64,000 nt of DNA from Tsuneonella sediminis. GTDB taxonomy: Bacteria; Pseudomonadota; Alphaproteobacteria; Sphingomonadales; Sphingomonadaceae. Where the stretch lies: positions 558,001-622,000 of the forward strand of contig NZ_JBNCBU010000001.1 in assembly GCF_051912845.1 (NCBI RefSeq), given 5' to 3'. Positions within the stretch are counted from its first letter, which is position 1. Every line of letters begins with the position of its first letter. Position numbers and translations under genes: made by a program. The notes under the pieces were generated by a model, which saw only the letters and a program-made list of their open reading frames with translations, searched no databases and was not told where the DNA came from. This document shows positions 34,801-41,655 of this stretch, in pieces.

Positions 34801-35248
34801 CCGGCATTTTCGCCGCCTGTTCACCCGCCTGTTCGAGGGCGGCGAAGCCCACCTCGCACTGATCGACAGCGACGATCCGCTCGAGGCCGGGCTCGAGATT
34901 TTCGCCCAGCCGCCGGGCAAGCGGCTGCAGTCGCTCACCCTGCTGTCCGGCGGCGAGCAGGCACTGACAGCGACCGCGCTGATCTTTGCGCTGTTCCTCA
35001 CCAATCCTGCGCCGATCTGCGTCCTCGACGAGGTCGATGCACCGCTCGATGATGCCAACATCGACCGCTTTTGCGATCTCCTCGACTCGATGGTCGCGGA
35101 AACCGACACCCGTTACCTGATCGTCACCCACAACGCGGTGACCATGAGCCGCATGCACCGCCTGTTCGGCGTGACGATGGTCGAACGCGGCGTCAGCCGC
35201 CTTGTCAGCGTCGACCTCGGCGAAGCCGAGCTGCTTGCGGCGGAGTAG
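31826..35248 (+). CDS. smc: Chromosome partition protein SMC
   Basis: An 1140-aa structural-maintenance-of-chromosomes ATPase that extrudes DNA loops with ScpA/ScpB. The N-terminal head carries Walker A G31-P-N-G-C-G-K-S38. Long alanine/glutamate/arginine-rich coiled coils flank a compact hinge around residues 500-620. The C-terminal head carries the signature LSGGEQALTATALIFA and Walker B VLDEVDAPLDDAN. The length matches alphaproteobacterial SMC. The coiled-coil part has unusually high alanine content. It ends 3 nt from the convergent AraC-hydrolase fusion gene. Confidence 0.95.
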   Translation: MLIRRLKLTGFKSFVEPSELRIEPGLTGVVGPNGCGKSNLLEAIRWVMGENSPKSMRSGGMDDVIFAGTASRPPRDFAEVVLTGADDDGKDLEVVRRIERGAGSAYRVNGRDVRAKDVALTFADAATGAHSPALVSQGKIAQVIAAKPTERRMMLEEAAGIAGLHVRRRDAEGKLRQTEANLARLEDLMAGLDSQIASLRRQAKQAERYKALSDQIRVAEARLLFARWRDAAAAAEAARAEARAADARVTAAQAASAEAQKAQAAAAAALAEARDELADRRDDASAHGHRMAALSSQLEAAEQRLADLDRQKARLEQDRGDADRLTRDAAEALARLERELAAGLAALEADEARRPSLAAKVEEAERAGRAAELALAKATADQAGVEAEWRVAEAEVAQAEARLARLAGEARRHDETRAGLLQTGDPDEAVAEARQAALDAAGAVSVAREALETMRAGKESLQAARDEAASALAGARADLAGLERERQALDRDRQARARQAADRHGVPTALDRVRAAPGYERALAAALGRDAKAPLGSPQGDGEGRYWTGSEPPVPVADALAHHVTDCPPQLAARLALVHVGDSDDGRTLGPGEWLVTRGGALRRWDGFVARGEGAAEAAQLEAENRLDELDTLIPPRRAALEEAEAAQARALDELTTLQRRLVAAERDLQEAAEAERASLRSLDQAEAARERHSARLAELAAAERDLAEQRAAAEGELSSAQAKRAALPAPDTGRATLEAARSRNEAARTALQAATADLAAHEQALAVARERTAAQRADMASWQARSGEAARRLSDMSRRFEEIEEERAVVAAKPEGLLREIERGDEVRARLAAGLAAAEAAVADAQAAAEVAGRSHAEATEALASAREARAGLSARAENEEQRREEMARISGERFQCPPPLLAGRAGFDAETVKSAGLEGEEMERLAASRERIGPVNLVAAEELERIEAAHGSSAAEQAELAEAVARLRGSIGNLNREGRERLRAAFEEVNRHFRRLFTRLFEGGEAHLALIDSDDPLEAGLEIFAQPPGKRLQSLTLLSGGEQALTATALIFALFLTNPAPICVLDEVDAPLDDANIDRFCDLLDSMVAETDTRYLIVTHNAVTMSRMHRLFGVTMVERGVSRLVSVDLGEAELLAAE

Positions 35249-35251
35249 CCT

Positions 35252-36475
35252 CTATCCGGCCAGGAAACTGTCGACTGCATCGCGGAAAACCGGCCACGCA
35301 GGTTCGTGATCGAGCAGGACATGGTTGTCGCTGTCGAGCGGGAGGAAGCGGGCACCCGGAATGCATCGGGCGAGATCCTCGCCAGCCGAGAACGGAATGA
35401 CCTGGTCCCGAAGCGAATGTGCCACCAGAACCGGCACCGTCACCCGGGAAAGCAGTCCGGATACGTCGATCAGGCCGAGCGCCATCTGCAGACGTTCGGC
35501 GTTCTGCGGCGAGGTAGTCAAACGCTGGAGTTCGTTCCACCAGCCGAACTGTTCTGCGGTACCGCCCGGAATGTACAGGCTGGTGAACACTTGCCGAAAT
35601 GCCGCGCTGTTGGTGCCCCAGCCCGTCCGCGAGAGGGTGACCATGGCTTCCCGGCGAGCATAGTCTTCTCCCGACAGCCGCAGGCGCCAACCGCGCGCAT
35701 AGCCCCCGGCGAGAACCATTCGCCTGACCCGATGGGGGTGCCGGACGGCGTAGGAAATGGCCACGGCCGCCCCTTGCGACAGCGCGACGATGTCGAACCG
35801 TTCGAGCCCCGCCGCGTCGACGACTGCCTCGAAGTCATCGACGAAAGCCGCCAGTGAGAAGCTGGGTGTCTCCCAGTCGGACAATCCGTTGCCGCGTTCG
35901 TCATAGCGGATGAGCCGGTGCCGGCTCGACAGGGCAGCCAGCCAGTGCCGCCAGACCGGGCTTGTCCAGTCGAGTTCGAGATGATTGAGCCAGTTCGCCG
36001 TCTTGATCAGGGGAAATCCCTCGCCCATCTGGGACCAGGCGATCCGCGTGCCGTCGTTCGCATGGCAATGAGCGATGGTTTGCGGCGGCAGGGGGTAGGC
36101 CGCTGCCATCCTTCGGCGCGCACGCTGCCAGGCAATCGGCGTCTCCCCGTGGTGACGCTTGAACGCGCGATTGAACGCGGCCTCGCTTCCAAAGCCCACC
36201 CGAAACGCCGTTTCGGCCGCGGTCGTCCCTTCCGAACGCAATATTTCGGCCGCCCGGTCGAGCCGGTAGCGGTAGCAATATCGCATCGGGGGGCAGCCGA
36301 ACGCCTGCTGGAAACGAAGGGCGAGGACACTGCGCGAGACACCCGCTTCCCGTGCCAGCATCTCGATGTCGATCGGATCGCTGTATCGTTCGCCGATCAC
36401 CGCGAGGGCCCTGGCGACGACCCTCCTCCCTGTCCCATCCGGCCGGTCCGGTACCGGGGCGATCGAGCTGTTCAT
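35252..36475 (-). CDS. AraC-type DNA-binding domain fused to an alpha/beta hydrolase
   Basis: A 407-aa fusion. Residues about 15-120 form an AraC helix-turn-helix pair (IEMLAREAGVSRSVLALRFQQAFG and AFRVGFGSEAAFNRAFKRHHG). Residues about 133-405 form an alpha/beta hydrolase: GTRIAWSQMGEGFPLI, RLIRYDERGNGLS, a nucleophile elbow A-L-S-Q-G, a likely acid in RDQVIPF and a histidine in DNHVLLDHEP, so a full triad is plausible. Similar hydrolase domains occur fused to LuxR regulators or adenylate cyclases and may sense or destroy the inducer. The ATG lacks a ribosome binding site, and a weak promoter lies just before it, so the mRNA may be nearly leaderless. It is divergent from the mddA-like gene. 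Confidence 0.87.
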   Translation of the reverse strand: MNSSIAPVPDRPDGTGRRVVARALAVIGERYSDPIDIEMLAREAGVSRSVLALRFQQAFGCPPMRYCYRYRLDRAAEILRSEGTTAAETAFRVGFGSEAAFNRAFKRHHGETPIAWQRARRRMAAAYPLPPQTIAHCHANDGTRIAWSQMGEGFPLIKTANWLNHLELDWTSPVWRHWLAALSSRHRLIRYDERGNGLSDWETPSFSLAAFVDDFEAVVDAAGLERFDIVALSQGAAVAISYAVRHPHRVRRMVLAGGYARGWRLRLSGEDYARREAMVTLSRTGWGTNSAAFRQVFTSLYIPGGTAEQFGWWNELQRLTTSPQNAERLQMALGLIDVSGLLSRVTVPVLVAHSLRDQVIPFSAGEDLARCIPGARFLPLDSDNHVLLDHEPAWPVFRDAVDSFLAG

Positions 36476-36485
36476 TGCAGGCGCA

Positions 36486-36519
36486 AGTTAAACGTGTCCG
36501 GCGTTTCGATCAATGTTTC
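36486..36519. promoter_or_regulatory. Operator-like repeats between the AraC-hydrolase and mddA-like genes
   Basis: A palindrome AAACG-N7-CGTTT lies at 36490-36506 and a direct repeat GTTTC-N7-GTTTC at 36503-36519. On the minus strand, TTGATC (36508-36513) and TTAACT (36486-36491), 16 bp apart, could be the weak promoter of the fusion gene. The palindrome then covers the spacer and -10. Arrays of short repeats suit an AraC regulator; binding is inferred. Confidence 0.4.
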
Positions 36520-36588
36520 AGGACCTCCAGTCATTGCCGACACCGGGGCGCGAGGCAGATAAGTCAGCCAAGACGGAGGAGACAAGCG

Positions 36589-37353
36589 ATGACCGCATTC
36601 ATCAGCCTTTTGTTCGCCGCGACGGCCTATGCCGTGTTCTTCGCGACCTTCCTTTACCTGATCGCCTTTACCGGGAACCTGCCATGGGTACCGGTAACTG
36701 TCGATCGCGGTCCCGACACCGTCCCCCTGGCCGCCGCAGCCGGCAACGCCGCGCTTATCGCACTGTTCGGGCTGCAGCACAGCGTCATGGCGCGCCCGGG
36801 GTTCAAGCGGTTGTGGACGTGCATTGTGCCCAGACATGCCGAACGAAGCGCTTATGTTCTCACCGCCAGTCTAGTTCTGATCGCGCTCTTCACGTTCTGG
36901 CGGCCGATCAACGCGGTCGTCTGGTCGGTCGACGACCCGGTCGGATCGGCACTGCTGTGGGCACTCTTCGGATTGGGCTGGTTGGTCGTTCTGACGAGCA
37001 CCTTTCTCATCAACCATTTCGAGCTTTTCGGTCTGCAGCAAAGCTGGCTGCATGTCTGCCGCAAGTCTCCTCAGGCCCCGGAATTGCGCGAACCGCTGTT
37101 CTATCGGTTCGTTCGCCACCCCCTTTATACCGGGTTCCTGATCGCCTTCTGGGCGACCCCGGTGATGAGCGCGGGCCACTTGCTTCTGGCGGCCGGGATG
37201 ACCGCATACATCTTGATCGCCATCCGGTACGAGGAACGCGACCTCGTCGCGCTGTTTGGCGCCAGTTACGAGGATTACCGCCGGAGGGTGGGTATGCTGG
37301 TCCCGCGAACAAGCCGCCAGCATAGGGACAGGGGACAGCCAGAGCGGACCTGA
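36589..37353 (+). CDS. mddA: Methanethiol S-methyltransferase-like membrane protein (MddA type)
   Basis: A 254-aa integral membrane methyltransferase of the isoprenylcysteine methyltransferase/NnrU superfamily. It closely resembles, from memory, proteins annotated as MddA, which methylate methanethiol with SAM to give dimethyl sulfide. Features are FATFLYLIAF at the N terminus, GLQHSVMARPGFKR (about residues 61-74), TFLINHFELFGLQQSWLH, and the C-terminal SAM/substrate segment FVRHPLYTGFLIAFWATP with EERDLVALFGASYEDYRRRV. About five membrane helices are visible. The ATG at 36589 has GGAGGA; the longer in-frame reading to 36352 is excluded because it overlaps the divergent gene. The substrate is unproven. 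Confidence 0.78.
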   Translation: MTAFISLLFAATAYAVFFATFLYLIAFTGNLPWVPVTVDRGPDTVPLAAAAGNAALIALFGLQHSVMARPGFKRLWTCIVPRHAERSAYVLTASLVLIALFTFWRPINAVVWSVDDPVGSALLWALFGLGWLVVLTSTFLINHFELFGLQQSWLHVCRKSPQAPELREPLFYRFVRHPLYTGFLIAFWATPVMSAGHLLLAAGMTAYILIAIRYEERDLVALFGASYEDYRRRVGMLVPRTSRQHRDRGQPERT

Positions 37354-37357
37354 AGCG

Positions 37358-37750
37358 TCAGGTCTCCAGCGCGTCCGCAAGGGTGCGCCGGATGGCGCGA
37401 AGGCGGTCGAGGGCATCGGAGCGAATCCCTTCGGCCGGCACTGAGGCCCGGTCGGCGGTCGATGAAGCTGTCGCGTTGGTGGCATCCGGCCCGGGATTGG
37501 CCGCAAGGGCAGCCTTCGCACCGCGCAAGGTATAGCCCTCGCGGTTCACCAGCTTGTCGATCTCTTTCACCAGCGCCACGTCCTCGGGCCGGTAATACCG
37601 TCGTCCCCCGCTGCGCTTCATCGGTCGAAGCTGCGGGAACTGGCCTTCCCAGTAGCGCAGCACGTGGGCCTTGATGCCAAGGGCTTCGCCGACCTCACCG
37701 ATCGTGCGCAGTGCGCCTTCATCCTTGCCGTCGTCGAAGCCGGAGGTCAT
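37358..37750 (-). CDS. MerR-family transcriptional regulator
   Basis: A 130-aa MerR-type regulator with a winged helix at about residues 14-85 (LRTIGEVGEALGIKAHVLRYWEGQFPQL, RRYYRPEDVALVKEIDKLVNREGYTLRGAK). The C-terminal part is short and has no metal-binding cysteines, so it is the general alphaproteobacterial form that sits downstream of ihfA. It starts 10 nt after the ihfA stop. The target is unknown. It converges on the mddA-like gene with a 4-nt gap. Confidence 0.87.
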   Translation of the reverse strand: MTSGFDDGKDEGALRTIGEVGEALGIKAHVLRYWEGQFPQLRPMKRSGGRRYYRPEDVALVKEIDKLVNREGYTLRGAKAALAANPGPDATNATASSTADRASVPAEGIRSDALDRLRAIRRTLADALET

Positions 37751-37760
37751 CGGGCCATCC

Positions 37761-38060
37761 CTATCCGTTCGCCACCCGCTCCTTGAGCAGCTGGCTTGCG
37801 CGGAAGGTCATCACCCGCCGCGGGGTGATCGGCACCTCGATACCGGTCTTGGGGTTGCGGCCGATCCGTTCCTTCTTGTCGCGCAGCACGAAGGTGCCGA
37901 AACCCGAGATCTTGACGTTTTCGCCCCGGGACATCGCCTCGCACATGTGGCGAAGAATCGATTCCACGAGCTCGAGCGATTCCGCGCGGCTGAAGCCGAG
38001 TTTGCGGTTGATCGTATCTGCGAGATCTGCCCGAGTCAGCGTACCCACCGAACGCATCAT
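37761..38060 (-). CDS. ihfA: Integration host factor subunit alpha
   Basis: A DNA-bending histone-like protein that works as a heterodimer with IhfB. The 99-aa chain has the HU/IHF fold with GENVKISGFGTFVLRDKKERIGRNPKTGIEVPITPRRVMTF, including the beta-arm R-N-P-x-T motif and the alpha-type spacing. GGGAGG lies upstream of the ATG pair at 38060/38057. It follows fabH after a 105-nt gap that holds a plausible promoter, and the MerR gene comes next, as in many alphaproteobacteria. Confidence 0.93.
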   Translation of the reverse strand: MMRSVGTLTRADLADTINRKLGFSRAESLELVESILRHMCEAMSRGENVKISGFGTFVLRDKKERIGRNPKTGIEVPITPRRVMTFRASQLLKERVANG

Positions 38061-38104
38061 GCCGGCGTCCTCCCGTTTTGGCGGTGCGACCCGAATTTCG
38101 CTTT

Positions 38105-38133
38105 GTTCTAACGGATTAGGACCGAACCTGCAA
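38105..38133 (-). promoter_or_regulatory. Promoter candidate for ihfA-merR
   Basis: On the minus strand TTGCAG (38128-38133) and TAGAAC (38105-38110) are separated by 17 bp and lie 45 bp before the ihfA start. Each hexamer matches the consensus at four positions. Confidence 0.42.
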
Positions 38134-38165
38134 TGCGCGGGACCAATTTAAACCCTCGGCGGCGG

Positions 38166-39131
38166 TTACATCCGCACGAGGCTGGCACCCCAGGTGAACC
38201 CGCCACCCATCGCCTCGAACATCACGAGGTCGCCGGGCTTTATCCGGCCATCCCTGACCGCCGTGTCGAACGCGAGCGGGACCGACGCTGCCGAAGTGTT
38301 GGCGTGCCGGTCGACCGTGACGACGACCTTTTCTGCAGGAAGCCCCAGCTTGCGCGCGGTCGCATCGAGGATTCGGGCGTTGGCCTGGTGCGGCACCACC
38401 CAGTCGATATCCTCGGCGGAAAAGCCGGTCTCGCCGAGCACTGTCTCCAGCACGCTGGCAAGGTTGGTGACCGCGTGGCGGAACACTTCCTTGCCCTTCA
38501 TCCGCAGCTTGCCGACGGTGCCGGTGGTCGACGGCCCGCCGTCGACGTAGAGCAGCTCGTTGTGCGCGCCGTCGGCGTGGAGCTGGGTGAAGATGACGCC
38601 CGGTCCGTCCTCGGCCACGTCCTGCGCCTCGAGCACGATGGCGCCCGCGCCGTCTCCGAACAGCACGCAGGTAGTGCGGTCCTCCCAGTCGAGGATCCGG
38701 CTGAAGGTCTCCGCGCCGATCACGAGGGCCCGAGGAGCCATCCCGGCGCGCAGCATCGAATCGGCTGTCGCGAGCGCGTAGAGAAAGCCGGAACAGACCG
38801 CTGCGACGTCGAACGCGATCCCGCCGTGGCAGCCGAGAAGGTCCTGCACTTTCGTGGCGGTGGCGGGAAAGGTCTGGTCAGGGGTCGCGGTCGCAAGGAC
38901 GATGAGGCCGATATCGGCCGGTCCGATCCCGGCCGCCTCGAGCGCCCTGCGGGCAGCTTCGGCGGCCAGCGTGGCGGTCGTTTCGTCTTCGGCCGCAAGG
39001 TAGCGGTTGCGGATGCCGGTCCGCTCGACGATCCATTCGTCGGTGGTGTCGACCATCGTCGCCATTTCGGCGTTGCCGACGCTGCGCCGGGGCAGCGCCG
39101 ATCCGCTTCCGCGCACGACCGAACGGATCAT
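38166..39131 (-). CDS. fabH: 3-oxoacyl-ACP synthase III
   Basis: Starts fatty-acid synthesis by condensing acetyl-CoA with malonyl-ACP. The catalytic cysteine is C113 in VAAVCSGFLYAL. The histidine and asparagine partners are in VPHQANARI and the late N-x-x-A segment DRHANTSAASVPLA. Length is 321 aa, normal. Its start overlaps the end of plsX by 4 nt, the classic plsX-fabH coupling that links phospholipid and fatty-acid synthesis. Confidence 0.95.
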   Translation of the reverse strand: MIRSVVRGSGSALPRRSVGNAEMATMVDTTDEWIVERTGIRNRYLAAEDETTATLAAEAARRALEAAGIGPADIGLIVLATATPDQTFPATATKVQDLLGCHGGIAFDVAAVCSGFLYALATADSMLRAGMAPRALVIGAETFSRILDWEDRTTCVLFGDGAGAIVLEAQDVAEDGPGVIFTQLHADGAHNELLYVDGGPSTTGTVGKLRMKGKEVFRHAVTNLASVLETVLGETGFSAEDIDWVVPHQANARILDATARKLGLPAEKVVVTVDRHANTSAASVPLAFDTAVRDGRIKPGDLVMFEAMGGGFTWGASLVRM

Positions 39132-40186
39132 GCCGCCCGGCCCTGGTCGCCGTTCGAGCGCAGGCGCGTCTCGCCGAGCGCAGCGAGGTCGTCAGCGATG
39201 CGGTGCGTGAGGTCGTCCTCGAGCAGCCGCGCGGCAACCGCGACCGCGTTGGCGACCCCTGCTGCATTGGCGCTGCCGTGGCTCTTCACCACCACGCCGT
39301 TGAGGCCGAGAAAGACCGCGCCGTTGTGGTTGTTCGGATCGAGATGGTGCCTGAGCAGTTCGGTCGCCGGGCGGCTGACGAGAAAACCGATCTTCGATCG
39401 CAGCGAGCTGGTGAAGGCGTTGCGCAGCAGGTCGGTGACGAAGCGCGCCGCGCCCTCGATCGCCTTCAGCGCGATGTTGCCCGAAAATCCGTCGGTCACG
39501 ACCACGTCGCACGAGCCGCGGTTGATCTTGTCGGCCTCGATGAAGCCGTCGAAACTCAACGCCAGGCCCTTGGCAGCGCGCAGGCGCCCGGCGGCCGCCT
39601 GAAGCTGGTCGGTGCCCTTGATCTCCTCGGTACCGATGTTGAGCAGCCGCACGCGCGGCTCCTCGCGGCCCGTCACGATGCGCGAATAGGCTGCGCCCAT
39701 CACGGCGAACTGGACGAGGTTCCTCGCATCGCACTCGGTATTGGCGCCGAGGTCAAGCATGATGACATCGTTGTCGCCGAGGCTGGGCAGCAACGCCGCG
39801 AGCGCCGGGCGGTCGATGCCCGGCATCGTGCGCAGCGCCAGCTTGCTCATCGCCATCAGCGCACCGGTGTTGCCCGCGCTGACTGCGGCGCCGGCGGCGC
39901 CCGATTTCACCGCGTTGACGGCAAGACCCATGCTGGTGGTCTTGGCGCGTCGCAGAGCCTGAGTCGGCTTCTCGTCTCCCGCCACGACACCGTCGCAGTG
40001 GAGGATCTCGGACGCACCGCGCATCTGCGGGTGCGCGTCGAGCGCGGACTTGATCCGCGTCTCGTCGCCCACGAGCAGGAACTTGAACTTGTCGTGCCTC
40101 CGGCGGGCGAGCGCCGCGCCGGAGATCATCGTCTGCACGCCCTCGTCACCCCCCATCGCGTCGACGGCGATACGCGGGAGGCTCAT
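39128..40186 (-). CDS. plsX: Phosphate acyltransferase PlsX
   Basis: Converts acyl-ACP to acyl-phosphate for the PlsY step of phospholipid synthesis, at the membrane surface. Family signatures are IAVDAMGGDEGVQTMI at the start, the VSAGNTGALMAMSKL loop and the LNIGTEEIKGTDQL segment. Length is 352 aa. It lies 24 nt after rpmF and overlaps fabH by 4 nt. The rpmF-plsX-fabH order is conserved across proteobacteria. Confidence 0.95.
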   Translation of the reverse strand: MSLPRIAVDAMGGDEGVQTMISGAALARRRHDKFKFLLVGDETRIKSALDAHPQMRGASEILHCDGVVAGDEKPTQALRRAKTTSMGLAVNAVKSGAAGAAVSAGNTGALMAMSKLALRTMPGIDRPALAALLPSLGDNDVIMLDLGANTECDARNLVQFAVMGAAYSRIVTGREEPRVRLLNIGTEEIKGTDQLQAAAGRLRAAKGLALSFDGFIEADKINRGSCDVVVTDGFSGNIALKAIEGAARFVTDLLRNAFTSSLRSKIGFLVSRPATELLRHHLDPNNHNGAVFLGLNGVVVKSHGSANAAGVANAVAVAARLLEDDLTHRIADDLAALGETRLRSNGDQGRAA

Positions 40187-40210
40187 GACGCGACTACCCT
40201 AGGCCGGCCG

Positions 40211-40390
40211 TCAGAGGCCGACGGCGACGACTTCGCGGCCGTTGTAGTGCCCGCAGTGCGAGCAGAGGTTGTGCGGACGCTTGAGCTCGCCGCAGTTCGA
40301 GCATTCGTGGAATGCCTCGACCTTCAGCGAATCGTGCGACCGGCGCATGCCCCGGCGGCTGGGCGAAACTTTTCTTTTTGGGACGGCCAT
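40211..40390 (-). CDS. rpmF: Large-subunit ribosomal protein L32
   Basis: A 59-aa ribosomal protein. The sequence begins MAVPKRKVSPSRRGMRRSHD, the standard L32 start. It contains a zinc-ribbon-like pair of cysteine knuckles (CSNCGELKRPH and CSHCG) and ends REVVAVGL. The gene was read directly from the minus strand: start CAT at 40388-40390, stop TCA at 40211-40213. It heads the rpmF-plsX-fabH group. A promoter candidate lies about 140 bp upstream. Confidence 0.95.
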   Translation of the reverse strand: MAVPKRKVSPSRRGMRRSHDSLKVEAFHECSNCGELKRPHNLCSHCGHYNGREVVAVGL

Positions 40391-40528
40391 CTTGGCACCT
40401 GTTCCGTATGAATATCAAAGCTGTTGCGGTCCGCCCTAGGCCAGTCCCCTGCGGCGCACAACCCGCCGGACAACGTCTGGCGAGCCGGAAAGCGGCGAAC
40501 GGGACCCGGCAGTGACGGGAAGGCGCGC

Positions 40529-40556
40529 CCTATAGCGCATATTGCGCCCGTTGCAA
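40529..40556 (-). promoter_or_regulatory. Promoter candidate for rpmF-plsX-fabH
   Basis: On the minus strand TTGCAA (40551-40556) and TATAGG (40529-40534) are 16 bp apart. TTGCAA is its own reverse complement, so it could also serve a promoter toward the MAPEG gene. The predicted rpmF leader would be about 135 nt. Confidence 0.4.
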
Positions 40557-40612
40557 GCGCGCCCCGCTGTGCTAGCGAGCGAGGCGTGCTTTCGCAGGGG
40601 AATGGGGGCGAA

Positions 40613-41005
40613 ATGATCCTTCCGGTTACGCTTACCTCGGCCGCCGCGGCCGCTATCATCAACATCTGGCTGGCGATGCGCGTCGGCCGGATGCGAATCC
40701 AGCACAAGGTCTCGATCGGCGACGACGCCGGCGGTCCGCTGACCGCGCGGATGCGCGCCCAGCTCAACTTCGTCGAGAACACCGCGTTCGTGCTCATCCT
40801 GATCGCCGCCATCGAGATTTCCGGCAAGGGCGCGCCGTGGCTCGCCTGGGTGGCAGCGATCTACATGCTCGGCCGCGTGGCGCACGGGTTCGGAATGGAC
40901 GGCGGCGCGCTCGGCCGCGGCCGGTCGGTCGGCACGATCATCACGATGCTGACGCAACTGGGGCTGGCGGTCGTGGCGGTTCTGATAGCTCTCGGCAGGA
41001 CTTAG
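40613..41005 (+). CDS. MAPEG-family membrane protein
   Basis: A 130-aa four-helix inner-membrane protein of the MAPEG superfamily (membrane-associated proteins in eicosanoid and glutathione metabolism). It shows IINIWLAMRVGRMRIQ after helix 1, the arginine-rich RMRAQLNFVENTAFVLIL pattern that is typical for the glutathione site, and AAIYMLGRVAHGFGM. The start at 40613 is chosen because the first helix follows directly and a G-rich stretch precedes it; the long upstream open frame is not coding-like. The substrate is unknown; glutathione-linked detoxification is a family-based guess. Confidence 0.83.
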   Translation: MILPVTLTSAAAAAIINIWLAMRVGRMRIQHKVSIGDDAGGPLTARMRAQLNFVENTAFVLILIAAIEISGKGAPWLAWVAAIYMLGRVAHGFGMDGGALGRGRSVGTIITMLTQLGLAVVAVLIALGRT

Positions 41006-41082
41006 GAGTTGAATTCGGGCCGAAAGCAGGGAATTTCAGGCCGGGGACACGGGTCGCTCTCGCTGTTAGAGAGGAATGGCTT

Positions 41083-41607
41083 ATGTCGTGCAGTAAACGA
41101 TTAGCGCTAAAAGCGACCATTGCACTTTGCCTATCAATCGCTCCAGTACAGGCGCTATCTCAGTCGCCGACTGCTCCGCTCAAGTCGATAACCGAAGACC
41201 AGTTCTTGAAGGCAATAAGTTTGATCCGCCCCGCGCCTGAGACGAAAAAGCTTGACGATGGCAGCTACGAGATCATTTTGCCCAACGGAATTCCGGCGAA
41301 TGCGCAGTTGCAAAATTGCGAAGACAAAAAGACGCTGAGTAATTGCCGAACCTTGTCGATCATAGTTAATCTGCAAAAGCCAAAGGGCAAAAATCGGGCG
41401 GATTCTTTACGTATCGCAAACGAATTTAATAAAAATGACATACACGGAAGGAGTTTTGTTGACGAAGAAAACGATATAATTACTCGGTTCGCCTTTTTCG
41501 TCACCGGGCATGAGCCATCGACAAGCTTGGCTACGAAATTGATAAACTGGGATGCCTTTGTCCGCTCCGCCGTTCTGTCGCTCCATGGAGACAACGACAC
41601 GAAGTAG
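41083..41607 (+). CDS. Secreted YbjN-like protein, AT-rich gene
   Basis: A 174-aa protein with a signal peptide (MSCSKRLALKATIALCLSIAPVQALSQ). The body resembles YbjN-type 'sensory transduction regulator' domains: a strand-rich middle, then RIANEFNKNDIHGRSFVDEENDIITRFAFFV and a final amphipathic helix NWDAFVRSAVLSL. The function is unknown. Codon use differs sharply from the neighbours, with many AAA, AAT, TTA, ATA and TTT codons, which suggests recent acquisition or relaxed selection. The start at 41083 has GAGGA upstream. The open frame continues to 40837 inside the MAPEG gene but is not coding there. Confidence 0.72.
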   Translation: MSCSKRLALKATIALCLSIAPVQALSQSPTAPLKSITEDQFLKAISLIRPAPETKKLDDGSYEIILPNGIPANAQLQNCEDKKTLSNCRTLSIIVNLQKPKGKNRADSLRIANEFNKNDIHGRSFVDEENDIITRFAFFVTGHEPSTSLATKLINWDAFVRSAVLSLHGDNDTK

Positions 41608-41655
41608 AAGCGACCGGATTTTTCCTAGCCATCTGCTCGCAAATCTTATTGAGCG

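Noticed and set aside
32891..35158. A 755-codon minus-strand open frame within smc
   Set aside because: It is antisense to the coiled-coil part of SMC; alanine/glutamate codons on one strand give stop-free frames on the other.
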